A stretch of 64,000 nucleotides of DNA from Paenibacillus oenotherae (GCF_019443105.1 NZ_JAHZIJ010000001.1:930001-994000), one strand, 5' to 3'. Shown: positions 52,553 through 62,249, counted from the stretch's first letter. The notes: generated by a model from the sequence alone, not told the origin. Numbers and translations: made by a program.

Positions 52553-54805
52553 CTATTCCCCGTAGACTCGCACTTCCACCAGCTCCGCGCAGGCCGAGCC
52601 GTTTGTCGCTTCGACCGTGATGCGCAGCGCGTCGGTTGCGACAGGCCGCTCCAGCCTGATCCGGTTCGTCCGGCGCCGATTGTCGCGGATCGCAACCACC
52701 GTCTTCCACTCCCCGCTTATTCTTGCTTCCAATCGATAATGCTTCGCCAGCTCGGGAATGATCTCGAATGAGGTGCGATGATGGTGAAGATTGATCAAAT
52801 CCTCGTTGACGTCGTCATTCCAGGTAATGATGATCTCTTCCGCAGCGATGGCATGCTCCCAGCTCAGCTCCAGCCACTGCTCGCCTCCCGCTTCAAGCTC
52901 GTCCGACACCCACACATTCGGGCCGCCGTAAGGCCGCTTATACCCGTCAACAGCCTTTCGCGGCGAATAGGCTTCCGTAGCGGATAATGACCGGAAGCAG
53001 AACGGGCGACGGACAAGCTTCTTCATGCTCCAGTCTACGATCGGCTGGGTCGGATCGTGATCCTCCAGCTCCGCTGTCGCATGGGGAGCCGCTCCGCGTT
53101 CAAACGCCAGCACGCCAGTGAACGGCTCGGCAGATTGATGCAGCGCGATCTTCCCGTTGCTCCGAATAACGACAAAGGCGTTCTGCGGGTGGTCTGGCTC
53201 CCACTCCAACTGAAATGGAATCCACTGGCTCTGCCCTATAGCAACAATAGCTGAAGCTGTTGAAATGAGCCGATGCGGCACATAGTTCTCGGGAAGGCCC
53301 GTATCCCACAGCTCCACGGTCAGCGTCGTATCCTCCGCAGCGTCCGCAAGCAGCTCCAATCCGTGCAGCTTCGGATCAACCGGGAGCAGAATACCAACGT
53401 CATGCAGGAGCGTGTATCGCCCCTCGCCCGTTTCTACAGCGATTCTCCTCCTCGCAGACGATGCGCGAACCTTCGCCCGGCGCGCCAGATCGGCGGCGTC
53501 GCGATTCGCAAGGCCGATTACGGAAGCGTCCTGCTTCAGCAGTGTTTGCTGGAACACTTCCAGCTCCCTTGCATACAGACCGCGCGGCGAAACGCCCAGC
53601 TCCAGACATAAAGCGGCCGCTGTACCTGCCGCTTCGCCCATCACGGCGCAGGTCGCCATGACTCGTGTCGTCCCGAACGCAACATGGGACGCGCTGACGT
53701 TGCGCCCGGCGAACAGCAGATTGCTCACGTTCACGGAATAGAGCGAGCGGTAAGGGATATGGTAGATGCCGTCCGCGTGCATATGCTTCGAGCCGCTCTC
53801 GGCGGCATACATGCCCTGCGGCGGATGAAGATCAATCGACCAGCCGCCGAAGGCGATCCGGTCCTCGAACTGGCGCTGACCGATGATGTCGTTCTGGTTC
53901 AGCACATAGTCGCCGATGAAGCGCCGATATTCCCGCTTGCCCGGAATAGAGCCGACCCACTCCAGCGTCATATTGCCTGCATCGAACTGCCCGGAATTTT
54001 TGATGTAATCCCAAATGCCGTAAATTACCGACCACAGCTCGTCGCGGATGCGCTCATTGTCATGCACCGTATCGAGCTCTCCGCCCCACTCGATCCACCA
54101 ATAATGGCAGCCGGAGTCGCCGCTGCGGATAACCCGCTTCAGCGGAATCGGCGTCTGCGCAATATCCTTGGCGAAGCTGGGAGGGACAAATTTGACCGGA
54201 TGGCCTGCGTCCTTCGTATAGAAAAGCAGCGTGCTGCCGAGCGTAATGTCGTCCGCCGTCTCCGGCGCCCATGCCTCGCCGTATTCATCCTTCGCTTCCC
54301 GGCCAAGCCGGTACCGCGCTCCTGCGAGAAAGCCAATCAATCCGTCGCCCGTACAATCGAGGAAATACGGGCTTTTATAGCGAATTTGCCGCTCCGAGCC
54401 CATCATCCAGCCCGTAACCGAGCTGATGATCCGTTGTTCCTCGTCTCCGTCGGCCTCCACCTCATGCACATCGGTATTCAGAAACAGCCGAATATTCGAT
54501 TCCGCCCGCACCGTCTCCAGAATGACCAAATCCCACAGGTACGGATTGCCCTCCGGATTGCGGTATTGGTTTTCCACAAACAGCTCGCCTATAATCCCCG
54601 TCTCCCGGGCATACCGGTTCGTCCCGTGAGCGGTCGCCCCGCATACCCACACCCTTACTTCGCTGCTGGAGTTTCCCCCAAGCACAGGCCGATTATGGAC
54701 AAGCGAGACTGTTTTCCCCAGCCTCGCAGCCGCTACCGCTGCGCAAACACCAGCCAACCCGCCCCCGACGATTGTGATGTCCGACTGAATGGTTTCTTGA
54801 CGCAT
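52553..54805 (-). CDS. FAD-dependent oxidoreductase with C-terminal discoidin-like domain
   Basis: This 750-residue protein begins with SDITIVGGGLAGVCAAVAA, the FAD-binding fold, followed by RPVLGGNSSSEVRVW. It has the family end motif RVMATCAVMGEAAGTAAAL near residue 400. This is the FAD-dependent oxidoreductase group often found in polysaccharide loci. The last 150 residues resemble an F5/8-type sugar-binding domain with a WLELSWEHAIAAEEIIITW core. There is no signal peptide, so the enzyme is probably cytoplasmic and acts on imported glycan fragments. The ATG at 54805 follows AAAGGG by 8 bases. It is the last gene of the operon. Confidence 0.87.
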   Translation of the reverse strand: MRQETIQSDITIVGGGLAGVCAAVAAARLGKTVSLVHNRPVLGGNSSSEVRVWVCGATAHGTNRYARETGIIGELFVENQYRNPEGNPYLWDLVILETVRAESNIRLFLNTDVHEVEADGDEEQRIISSVTGWMMGSERQIRYKSPYFLDCTGDGLIGFLAGARYRLGREAKDEYGEAWAPETADDITLGSTLLFYTKDAGHPVKFVPPSFAKDIAQTPIPLKRVIRSGDSGCHYWWIEWGGELDTVHDNERIRDELWSVIYGIWDYIKNSGQFDAGNMTLEWVGSIPGKREYRRFIGDYVLNQNDIIGQRQFEDRIAFGGWSIDLHPPQGMYAAESGSKHMHADGIYHIPYRSLYSVNVSNLLFAGRNVSASHVAFGTTRVMATCAVMGEAAGTAAALCLELGVSPRGLYARELEVFQQTLLKQDASVIGLANRDAADLARRAKVRASSARRRIAVETGEGRYTLLHDVGILLPVDPKLHGLELLADAAEDTTLTVELWDTGLPENYVPHRLISTASAIVAIGQSQWIPFQLEWEPDHPQNAFVVIRSNGKIALHQSAEPFTGVLAFERGAAPHATAELEDHDPTQPIVDWSMKKLVRRPFCFRSLSATEAYSPRKAVDGYKRPYGGPNVWVSDELEAGGEQWLELSWEHAIAAEEIIITWNDDVNEDLINLHHHRTSFEIIPELAKHYRLEARISGEWKTVVAIRDNRRRTNRIRLERPVATDALRITVEATNGSACAELVEVRVYGE

Positions 54806-54810
54806 ATTTA

Positions 54811-55668
54811 TCACCCTTTGACCGCTGAATTGGTTAAGCCTTGAATAATGTAACGCTGACCGATCGCGAAGACGATAATCATCGGCAATATGCCTGCGGA
54901 TGCAGCCGCCATCATTCCGTTGTAGTCAACCGTGTTCTCAAGAATAAAATTTTGCAGCCCGAGCGGTACCGTATACAAATGCTCGTCGATCAGAAACACA
55001 AGCGCGTTCTCGTAATCGTTCCACTGCCAGGAGAAGTCAATAATGGCAAGCGTCGCAAGAGCGGGCTTCGCAAGCGGCAGGATGAGCTGGAAAAAAATCC
55101 GGAAATGCCCCGCGCCGTCGATAAACGCCGATTCAGTAATATCCTTAGGAATGGACAGGAAGAACTGACGAAGCATAAACACCCCGAATATCGTGAACAG
55201 CCCCGGCAAAATAAGCGCCAAATGCGTGTTGTAGATGCCCGCCCAATCAAACATCAGAAACTTCGGAACAAACAGCACCTGCGGCGGGATCATCATCATC
55301 GACAAGTACAGCATAAACAGAGCATTCCGTCCCTTAAACTGGATACGGGCGAAGCCATATGCGGCGAAGGCTGACAGAAACGTTGCTCCGACCATCCCGA
55401 TAAGCGAAATTTTGAGCGAGTTCCAGTAGTAGGTCGCGAAGTTTTTCGGGCCTGTCCATATCTTGATGTGATGCTCCCAGGTGAGATTCTCCGGAATCCA
55501 GCGAATTGGATATTCGAACACTTGTGCCGGCGTTTTCAGGGACGTGCTGATCATCCACAAGAAAGGGATAACCATCACGACCGCCAGCAGCAGCATGACG
55601 ACTGTAATGATGAACCTCTTCAATACGTCAGCCGATTGGGCTCGTTTCGTATTCATCGTTGATGTCAT
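54811..55668 (-). CDS. Carbohydrate ABC transporter permease, MalG type
   Basis: This 285-residue protein has six helices and the EAA loop ESAFIDGAGHFRIFFQLILP. The early part has PFLWMISTSLKTPAQVFEYP, which is very typical of MalG-type permeases. It is encoded 12 bases after the MalF-type partner and just before the FAD-dependent enzyme. With its partner it forms the channel of a CUT1 importer. As in the 13.6-18 kb locus, no ATPase gene is nearby. Confidence 0.93.
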   Translation of the reverse strand: MTSTMNTKRAQSADVLKRFIITVVMLLLAVVMVIPFLWMISTSLKTPAQVFEYPIRWIPENLTWEHHIKIWTGPKNFATYYWNSLKISLIGMVGATFLSAFAAYGFARIQFKGRNALFMLYLSMMMIPPQVLFVPKFLMFDWAGIYNTHLALILPGLFTIFGVFMLRQFFLSIPKDITESAFIDGAGHFRIFFQLILPLAKPALATLAIIDFSWQWNDYENALVFLIDEHLYTVPLGLQNFILENTVDYNGMMAAASAGILPMIIVFAIGQRYIIQGLTNSAVKG

Positions 55669-55680
55669 CCTCTCTTCGTC

Positions 55681-56562
55681 TTAGTAGTGAACCCACCGTT
55701 TCTGACCGATCCATTGCACCAAAGTAATGAGCAATATAACGATAAACAGCGCCCAGGAAATCGTCGATGCATAGCCCATGTCATAATATCGGAACGCATT
55801 CTGGTAGACGTAGAGCGACAGAATCGTGGTGCTGTTGCCCGGTCCGCCTTGCGTAATGGCTTGGATGATACCGAAGGTTTTGATCGTCATGATCAGACCT
55901 GTAATGAGCAGCAGGAAGGTCGTCGGGCTGACGAGCGGCCAAATGATCCGCCGCAGAATCTGTCCCCGCTTCGCCCCGTCCATCTTCGCCGCTTCCAGCA
56001 GCTCGGGCGACACCTCCTGCAGTGCAGCCATATAGATGATCATGTTGTAGCCGAGCAGGAACCAGATCCAGATGATGTCGATGGCAAACATTGAGGATGT
56101 TGTGGTCGAGAGCCAGCCGGGCGGATTATCGAAGCCGATGCTGCGGAGCAAGCCGTTGATCGGCCCCTGCTTCGGATGGAACAGCAGCATCCAGACGAAA
56201 GCCACGGCGACACCGCTCGTAATATAAGGCATAAAATAAAGCCCGCGAAGCAGCTTCTTCAAATAAATCCGCTGGTTCAGCACGACCGCGACCACAAAAC
56301 CGAGTCCGATGGAAAACGGAACCGCCAGCAGAAAAAGGACCGTGTTTTTCAGCGAGAGGTAGAACATCGGGTCATGCAGCAGCCGGACGATATTGTCCAG
56401 ACCGACAAATTCGACGTTCGGATTCATGAACTTGTAATTCGTGAACATCAATCCGAACGAATACACGGCCGGAATCAGGAAAAATAGCAATACGCCGAGC
56501 ATGCTGGGCCCGATAAAGATGTAGCCGAGCAGCTGCTGTCTTCTCATCCAGTTGTTATTCAT
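55681..56562 (-). CDS. Sugar ABC transporter permease, MalF type
   Basis: This 293-residue protein has six helices, GYIFIGPSMLGVLLFFLIPA at the first helix, and the EAA loop EAAKMDGAKRGQILRRIIWP. The ATG at 56562 has GAGGAT about 8 bases upstream. A longer frame to 56616 starts at a GTG without a ribosome site. A terminator at 56661-56688 separates it from the GDSL esterase gene, so this permease may have its own promoter or depend on readthrough. Confidence 0.92.
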   Translation of the reverse strand: MNNNWMRRQQLLGYIFIGPSMLGVLLFFLIPAVYSFGLMFTNYKFMNPNVEFVGLDNIVRLLHDPMFYLSLKNTVLFLLAVPFSIGLGFVVAVVLNQRIYLKKLLRGLYFMPYITSGVAVAFVWMLLFHPKQGPINGLLRSIGFDNPPGWLSTTTSSMFAIDIIWIWFLLGYNMIIYMAALQEVSPELLEAAKMDGAKRGQILRRIIWPLVSPTTFLLLITGLIMTIKTFGIIQAITQGGPGNSTTILSLYVYQNAFRYYDMGYASTISWALFIVILLITLVQWIGQKRWVHY

Positions 56563-56660
56563 GCGTCTGATCCTCGTTTCTTCATGGAATACATCCAGTT
56601 TATCAACCGGCTCCACGATCGGTAATGAACAAAATTACCGGATTCATCTCACGATTTCAC

Positions 56661-56688
56661 GCAAAAAAACCGCCCCATAGGGCGGTTT
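56661..56688 (-). terminator. Terminator between GDSL esterase and permease genes
   Basis: AAACCGCC (56667-56674) and GGCGGTTT (56681-56688) pair around CCATAG. On the minus strand seven T follow. It lies 26 bases past the esterase stop, inside what otherwise looks like one operon. Confidence 0.85.
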
Positions 56689-56713
56689 CCCACATCGCTC
56701 GCATGAAATCGTT

Positions 56714-57748
56714 CTATCCTTGCGCGCCTGGCAGCAGAGGCCGCATCCGCTGGGCAAGCCGCTCCCCGATACGGATCATGCCGCTGTTGCCGGGATGCAG
56801 CAAATCATGGGACAAGCCGCGCCAATCATCCAGCAGCTCCCGTCCGTCCACATAGCTGACATTCCCAAGACCCGTCCCCTCCGCTATTCCCTTCAGCGCT
56901 TCCCTGTACTCCGAGCTGGAAGCTTGGACATTGCGCCCCGGCCACGTCCACCCAAAGTCCGCAAAGCTTGGGAACAAGCCGATGCATACAAGCGGCTTCG
57001 CCGGATGGACGAAGGCGATCCTTCGTACCATCATTCCCGCCTTCTCCTCAAACTCCTCCACACTTACGCCTCCATTCAGCATATTGACGGACACGCATAG
57101 GGACGCAATATCCCAATCGTTCCTGCCTGCAATATGCTCTGTTATTGCGGGCTCGCAATAAGCGGAGCCCGGCATGCCGAGATTGACTGCATCGAGTCCC
57201 AGCCGCCAGGCCGCTTGTCCGACATAGGACAGATCGGGCGTCGCAGCCGAAAGGCCAAAGGTGATCGACGTGCCATAGGCCAAATAAGTCAGCGCGGGCT
57301 TCTCATACGCTTCGGGCGGCCGCAAGCCAGCGCCTGTGATGTCCAGCAGATGGACCTCGAAGCCATGCACCACAAGCCGCCAGATCGCGCCGAACGACGG
57401 CCTTGGAACTTGCCCTTGCCACGGCGGGTCGAACTGAAAGCCCGGCACCGGCTGCTTGATCACAATCGTTGTCGGCTCCGCTCCCACCTCGCTCTCCTCT
57501 ATCCAATAATCGCCGTAATACAGCTGCACCCTGCTGCTGCCGCCGTAGCTGGCAATCGTGACAGCCGCCTCCCCCGACTCCGCCGCGAACCGGATCTCGA
57601 TAGAGGCCGCCCTGCGAATTTGCTCGCTCCCGAGCTCAAGCAGGCCCGAACGCACCGATTCGGGCACGCGCTGCATCAGCTTGCCGGGCCGCCCCCCCAC
57701 CTCCACCAATTCCTCCACGTTATGGAGCTCGACTTGACCATATAACAT
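56714..57748 (-). CDS. SGNH/GDSL-family esterase
   Basis: This 344-residue protein has an N-terminal beta-sandwich of about 160 residues followed by an SGNH hydrolase domain. The nucleophile block is YLAYGTSITFG, the second block NLGMPGSAY supplies Gly, and the fifth block DLLHPGNSG supplies catalytic Asp and His. The third block Asn is probably in CVSVNMLNGG. This two-domain layout is common in carbohydrate esterases that remove acetyl groups from glycans. No signal peptide is seen. It lies between the binding-protein gene and the permease genes, with terminators on both sides. Confidence 0.88.
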   Translation of the reverse strand: MLYGQVELHNVEELVEVGGRPGKLMQRVPESVRSGLLELGSEQIRRAASIEIRFAAESGEAAVTIASYGGSSRVQLYYGDYWIEESEVGAEPTTIVIKQPVPGFQFDPPWQGQVPRPSFGAIWRLVVHGFEVHLLDITGAGLRPPEAYEKPALTYLAYGTSITFGLSAATPDLSYVGQAAWRLGLDAVNLGMPGSAYCEPAITEHIAGRNDWDIASLCVSVNMLNGGVSVEEFEEKAGMMVRRIAFVHPAKPLVCIGLFPSFADFGWTWPGRNVQASSSEYREALKGIAEGTGLGNVSYVDGRELLDDWRGLSHDLLHPGNSGMIRIGERLAQRMRPLLPGAQG

Positions 57749-57771
57749 GACAACATCCCTCCTGTTCCCAG

Positions 57772-57806
57772 AAAAAAGGGAATTACCGCTGTTGACGGCA
57801 ATTCCC
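57772..57806 (-). terminator. Terminator of the binding-protein gene
   Basis: GGGAATT and AATTCCC arms at 57778-57806, extended by CCG/CGG after one mismatch, form a long hairpin. Six T follow on the minus strand. A partial terminator after a binding-protein gene often lets it be made in excess over the permeases. Confidence 0.85.
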
Positions 57807-57825
57807 TCCTTAGCGGGCCATCGCC

Positions 57826-59154
57826 CTATTTGTTTTGCTTCAAATACTCGTTATGCCTTGTCACCATGGCGGCAATCGTGTCATCTGCAGACTGCGAGCC
57901 AAGAAAATACTTTTCATATTCCTGAGCGCGGACGTCCATAACCTCTTGCGCCAAGCTCCTGACGTAGGTCGGCGTCTTGTTTTCGAACATGACGTACATC
58001 AGAGAATCGAGATCGTACGTGCTGCTTTTATCGCCAAGCAGGCTATCCAGCGCCGTTTTCTGATCGGCGTCTTTGGATGCCGGGAGCCTTCCGCCCGCAG
58101 CCATCGGGGCCATGCCTCCATCTGCATACCATTTCAGAAACTCCCATGCCGCCGCCTGATTTTTGGACTTGGCGTTAATCGAGATATAATCGCCAAGACC
58201 GCCGCGCGTCACGTAATCGTCTGCGCTGTCCACCAGTCTAGGCACTGGCGCAAACGCAATTTTGAAATCGCGCGGGAAGTCCGTAAAGTTATTCGAGCTG
58301 CGAAGCAGCCATGCGCCGATATTGAGCATCGGTACTTTCCCGCTCAAAAACTCTTGCTCGACCGGCATCTTCGACGTCAGCTGCTCACCGAGCGGAGGCG
58401 TCGTTTGGTCTTCTTTCATCATCGTATTCAACGTTTCCAGCCATTTCTTCACGAGCGGATGATTCAGATTAGAGTTGCCGTCCGCTTTTGTATAGCCCTC
58501 CTGCGACAGCACTGAATCGATCGGATCAACAAACGGCTCGGTGTGCTGGATGAAGCCGTAGCCGTCACCGGATTTCAGCTTTTTCGCATATTCGCGCAGC
58601 TCGTCCCAGGTCCAGTCCGTCGGCACCTTCAAACCCGCTGCGTCAAGCGCATCCTTGTTAAGCGCTACGAAAAACGGGCTCTTGGTCGTTGGAATTCCGT
58701 AATATTTGCCGTCAATCTGCCAGCTCTTGGCGTCGGCGCCCATTTTCTCATCGATATTATAGTCAGTGAATGTGCTCAAATCTGCTGCCAGGCCGGATTC
58801 CATCCGCTTCCCCGCTTGCGAAATCGTATAGTTGACGAAGAGGTCGACATTCTGTCCCGTCATCATCGCCGTATCCAGCTTCAGATTGCCTTCATCATCA
58901 TTGACGAAACGCACGTATTCCACTTGGATTTCGGGATGCTCCTTGTTCCAGGCATCGATGACTCCCTGCGGCCCCGATTCAGGCGGCACGCCTCCCCACA
59001 TTTTCAGCTTGATCGGGTCCCCTGTGCCGGCGGACGGAGTCTGCTCTCCCGGCTTCGATGCATTGCCGTTGTTGCCGTTGCCCGTACACCCTGCCAATAT
59101 CCCCATAAGAAGAACGAGCGAAACCATGCTGGTGAATAATCTTTTTCTTCTCAC
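57826..59154 (-). CDS. ABC transporter solute-binding lipoprotein (sugar type)
   Basis: This 442-residue protein has a signal sequence with lipobox (LAGC, Cys near 24) followed by a Gly/Asn-rich linker. The body is a family-1 binding protein with LKMWGGVPPESGPQGVIDAW near the start and AAAWEFLKWYADGGMAPMA in the late part. The start is GTG at 59154 with AAGGAGG 9 bases upstream. It is the first gene after the two-component pair and lies 115 bases downstream of a cre box. The separate terminator suggests strong, partly independent expression. Confidence 0.92.
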   Translation of the reverse strand: MRRKRLFTSMVSLVLLMGILAGCTGNGNNGNASKPGEQTPSAGTGDPIKLKMWGGVPPESGPQGVIDAWNKEHPEIQVEYVRFVNDDEGNLKLDTAMMTGQNVDLFVNYTISQAGKRMESGLAADLSTFTDYNIDEKMGADAKSWQIDGKYYGIPTTKSPFFVALNKDALDAAGLKVPTDWTWDELREYAKKLKSGDGYGFIQHTEPFVDPIDSVLSQEGYTKADGNSNLNHPLVKKWLETLNTMMKEDQTTPPLGEQLTSKMPVEQEFLSGKVPMLNIGAWLLRSSNNFTDFPRDFKIAFAPVPRLVDSADDYVTRGGLGDYISINAKSKNQAAAWEFLKWYADGGMAPMAAGGRLPASKDADQKTALDSLLGDKSSTYDLDSLMYVMFENKTPTYVRSLAQEVMDVRAQEYEKYFLGSQSADDTIAAMVTRHNEYLKQNK

Positions 59155-59268
59155 AATCGACGACCTCCTTGAATGTCTTGAATTCGTGCTGCACCTCAAG
59201 GATAACAAGACAGCGGCGGGCTGTAGAAGTAACAAAATTACGTTTTGCATGGAACATAAATATGCAAT

Positions 59269-59283
59269 TTGCAAGCGCTTTCC
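59269..59283 (-). promoter_or_regulatory. cre-like box (CcpA) before the binding-protein gene
   Basis: TTGCAAGCGCTTTCC matches WTGNAANCGNWNNCW at 14 of 15 positions. It lies between the response regulator and binding-protein genes, where CcpA could repress the import genes when preferred sugars are present. Confidence 0.6.
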
Positions 59284-59307
59284 CGTTTCATTCTGGACCA
59301 AATCGTT

Positions 59308-60057
59308 CTATTTGGCATTGCGGTATTGGCTCGGCGTCGTTCCCGTTATCCGCTTGAATATTTTGATGAAATAGTTGTCATTCATAAACCCGACGTTTTG
59401 GCCGATCTGATTAACGGGCAAATCGCTCGTCAGCAGCAGCTCAATCGCCTTCTCGATGCGAATGCGGTGCAAATAATGGATCAGCGTCTCCCCGGTTTTC
59501 TTCTTGAACAAAGCGCTGACGTAATTTTCACCCATCATGACATGCCGCGATAAGGACGCAAGCGTGATTTCTTCATCGTAATGTTCATCGATATATAGGA
59601 TGATCTTCTTCACTTCGGGATGCGTGATTCGCTCTGCGGTCTCTTCGGCCGCTGACATGGCCGCAGGCTTGGAAGTGGACGAGGACAGCTCTGCGCTAAT
59701 CTTGGCCAGCGTCTCCCGCAGATCCTTGACGCTCATCGACAGCTTCAAAATATAGTTGGATGCGCCAAACTCCATCGCCTTCCTCATCGATTCGAAGTCG
59801 CCCATGCAGGTCAGCATAACAAACTTGGAGGCGATTCCGGCCCGCCTCGTTTCCTTCAGAAGCTCAAGCCCGTCCATCTTAGGCATGACAATATCGCATA
59901 ATACGAGGTCGGGCTGTTGCTTGCGGATCATCTCCAGCGCCTCTTCCCCGTTGCTCGCTTCGCCAGTCAGCGTGAAGCCCATGTCCTCCCATTGAATAAT
60001 TTCCTTCACCGATTCGCGGACAAAAGTTTCGTCTTCGACAAGCAGGACCTTCCACAT
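59308..60057 (-). CDS. Response regulator with AraC-type DNA-binding domain (YesN-like)
   Basis: This 249-residue protein has a receiver domain (VEDE, Asp55 in LVLCDIVMPK, Lys replaced region YILKLSM). A linker with many Ser/Ala follows, and a C-terminal AraC helix-turn-helix pair with ISLASLSRHVMMGENYVSALF-like sequence and VGFMNDNYFIKIFKRITG. At about 250 residues it is much shorter than the usual 500-residue YesN proteins, because the long middle domain is missing. It lies 29 bases after its kinase partner and upstream of the importer genes that it likely activates. Confidence 0.92.
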   Translation of the reverse strand: MWKVLLVEDETFVRESVKEIIQWEDMGFTLTGEASNGEEALEMIRKQQPDLVLCDIVMPKMDGLELLKETRRAGIASKFVMLTCMGDFESMRKAMEFGASNYILKLSMSVKDLRETLAKISAELSSSTSKPAAMSAAEETAERITHPEVKKIILYIDEHYDEEITLASLSRHVMMGENYVSALFKKKTGETLIHYLHRIRIEKAIELLLTSDLPVNQIGQNVGFMNDNYFIKIFKRITGTTPSQYRNAK

Positions 60058-60086
60058 GAAACATCCCCCTCTTCTGTAACTGGATG

Positions 60087-61868
60087 TTATCGGTCGTTAT
60101 TGGCGTATGGCTCGGACAACAGAAATGGCAAGGTCATGCGGCATAACGTCCCCTGTTCGAGCGGTATCGTTTCCAGAGCCGCGTTATCCTTAAACAACAG
60201 GTGCAGCCTTTCGCGCACATTGGCAAGCCCGATGCCCGGACGCTTGCGGCCCGCCTCCTGGTTCAGCCTTGACTGCTCCAGGCCGATGCCGTTATCCTCA
60301 ACCTCCAGCACAAGCTGCGCTGAGTTCTTGTCGGCAAGCCCCATCCGGATATAAATCCGCCCCCCGCTGTCCAGATGCGAAATGCCATGGCGGATGGCGT
60401 TGTCCACAAGCGGCTGCAGGCTCAGCTTCGGTACCAGCGCATACTGAATATCCTCCTCGTAGCTGAACTCCACCTCGAAGCTATTGCTGTATCTGACCTG
60501 CTGGATATAAATAAACGCTTTCGTCAGCTCGATTTCATCCTTCAGATGAATGAGATCGACGTCGGAATTGAGGCTTGTCTCCAGCAGTTTGCCGAGCGAC
60601 AGACATATTTCCACAATATCCTCGTTTTTGCTGCGCATTCCAATCCACTTCATCGTGTTCAGCGTATTAAGCAGAAAATGCGGATTGACTTGAGCGAGCA
60701 GCATCTGGAAGTGAACGGCATCCCTCTGCCTTTCTTCTGCTTTGAGCCGGTGAACGAGTCCGTTCATATCGACCATCATCGCATTAAAGGTTCTCGTCAG
60801 CTCCAGAACTTCACCCTTGTAATTTTTCTCCGGCAAGCGGATTCTGAGATCCTTGCGCACCGCGTCCTTCATCTTGGCCTGCATATGGGAGAGCGGTCTG
60901 GTGAACGTATATGCAATCATAAATGCGACAGCAATAAAAGCGGCCGTAATGACGTAAAATGTTACAAAATATTGCTGCTTCAAGCTCTCGATTTCCTTAA
61001 ACAGGACATCCAGCGGAATTTGATTCACGATGTACCAGTCCAATGACGGCAAATAGCTGTAGTTGACGAGCGTGTTATTGCCGTTATCGGTCCAGTAACC
61101 GTTAGCCGGAGAAGTCTTCACCTCGCCGATGACCTCCTGTGACAAACTCGCTTCCAGAGCGGATTTGGCAATGACTTCTCCTTTTCTCGACAGAATAAAA
61201 TAGGTCTGATCGCTTGCCGGCTTCTGCAGGACGGATTGGAACCAGAAAGAAAAGTCGATGCTGACTCTCGCCCAGCCATAGGTCCGGGTCCGGTTATCTT
61301 TAAGTTCCGAATAGAGGGACAATAGCGTCGGACTTTTGGAAATATCGCTCGACACATAATTGTTGTCATCGGTGACCCAGAAATAAGAAGCGCCGCTTTC
61401 TCTCATCTCGGCGAACGACGGAGTCGATGATATTTGATCATAATCGAGTGTGTACCTGGGCTGGTAAGAGGCATAGACATGCCCTTGATCGTCGAGCAGC
61501 GTAAAATACACGGAAGGGTTATATAGGAAAAAGCTGTTGTTCAGCCCTTTGAACTTGTTTTCCATCTCTGCTTTATTATCCAGCACGGATCGCTTGTCCG
61601 GATTCCGGAGAATATCGCGTACGTCAGCGTCCTGCTCCAGAAAAATAAGCGTTTTAAACGCGATGCTGAGCTGATCCTCCAGCGTGCGATGCAAATTGTC
61701 GAGCTGCTCATGGCTTTGCTCGCTAATTTTATTTTGCACAAGTGTCTCGATTCTCTGGTAGTTGTAAATGTTCAATATGCTGAAAGGCAGTAAAATGACG
61801 AGGACAAACACAGCAAACAGCCGGTATTTGAGTTTATGGGGAACGAAGAAAGCTAGCCAGCCCCGCAT
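60087..61868 (-). CDS. Sensor histidine kinase, YesM type
   Basis: This 593-residue protein has helix 1 at about 14-34, an extracellular Cache-like sensor at about 35-275, and helix 2 at about 285-305. HAMP follows, and a His_kinase domain with His397 in QVNPHFLLNTLNTMKW. The ATPase domain has PLVDNAIRHGI and GIGLANVRERL. The ATG at 61868 has GGGGAG 7 bases upstream. An ATG two codons earlier overlaps the ribosome site. YesM kinases sense sugars or binding-protein states and activate nearby glycan import genes, which fits this locus. Confidence 0.93.
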   Translation of the reverse strand: MRGWLAFFVPHKLKYRLFAVFVLVILLPFSILNIYNYQRIETLVQNKISEQSHEQLDNLHRTLEDQLSIAFKTLIFLEQDADVRDILRNPDKRSVLDNKAEMENKFKGLNNSFFLYNPSVYFTLLDDQGHVYASYQPRYTLDYDQISSTPSFAEMRESGASYFWVTDDNNYVSSDISKSPTLLSLYSELKDNRTRTYGWARVSIDFSFWFQSVLQKPASDQTYFILSRKGEVIAKSALEASLSQEVIGEVKTSPANGYWTDNGNNTLVNYSYLPSLDWYIVNQIPLDVLFKEIESLKQQYFVTFYVITAAFIAVAFMIAYTFTRPLSHMQAKMKDAVRKDLRIRLPEKNYKGEVLELTRTFNAMMVDMNGLVHRLKAEERQRDAVHFQMLLAQVNPHFLLNTLNTMKWIGMRSKNEDIVEICLSLGKLLETSLNSDVDLIHLKDEIELTKAFIYIQQVRYSNSFEVEFSYEEDIQYALVPKLSLQPLVDNAIRHGISHLDSGGRIYIRMGLADKNSAQLVLEVEDNGIGLEQSRLNQEAGRKRPGIGLANVRERLHLLFKDNAALETIPLEQGTLCRMTLPFLLSEPYANNDR

Positions 61869-62249
61869 CAGCATTCTCCCCTTTGCGTATGGTGCCCTCA
61901 TTATATCATCATTTCCAATAGGGAACGGAATCGAGGGCAAAATGCATCATTTTGTGATGTTTGGGCGGGAGCGGTTCATCAAATCGTTCTATTGACGGCG
62001 CGCTTTACCGGACACCGAAGAAGCATTGGCATGAGGCCATCCATATACCCGATACTATCCTTTATGTATACCTTCGTATAATATTCATTCCCTTTATCCT
62101 GTTATATATTTACTAATGTGTTCAGCAACTTTAAGAAAGCAGGAGGTCATTTCGCATGAATTAACGTGATGTCGTGATGTCTGTCGATACGCGCTGTTTG
62201 TAAACTGCAAGGTCAATAAAATGAAGAAAACATATCTAGGAGGATTATA
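61869..62249. other. Divergent promoter region
   Basis: This 381-base gap separates the kinase from the secreted-protein gene. TATAAT at 62077-62082 is a possible -10 box for the plus-strand gene, but no good -35 box was found. I see no gene or repeat. Confidence 0.4.

Noticed and set aside
53684-54844. 386-codon frame on the plus strand
   Set aside because: It is antisense to the FAD-dependent oxidoreductase and reads as Arg/Pro/His-rich shadow sequence.
57134-57745. 203-codon frame on the plus strand
   Set aside because: It is antisense to the SGNH esterase gene and lacks a ribosome site and recognisable motifs.
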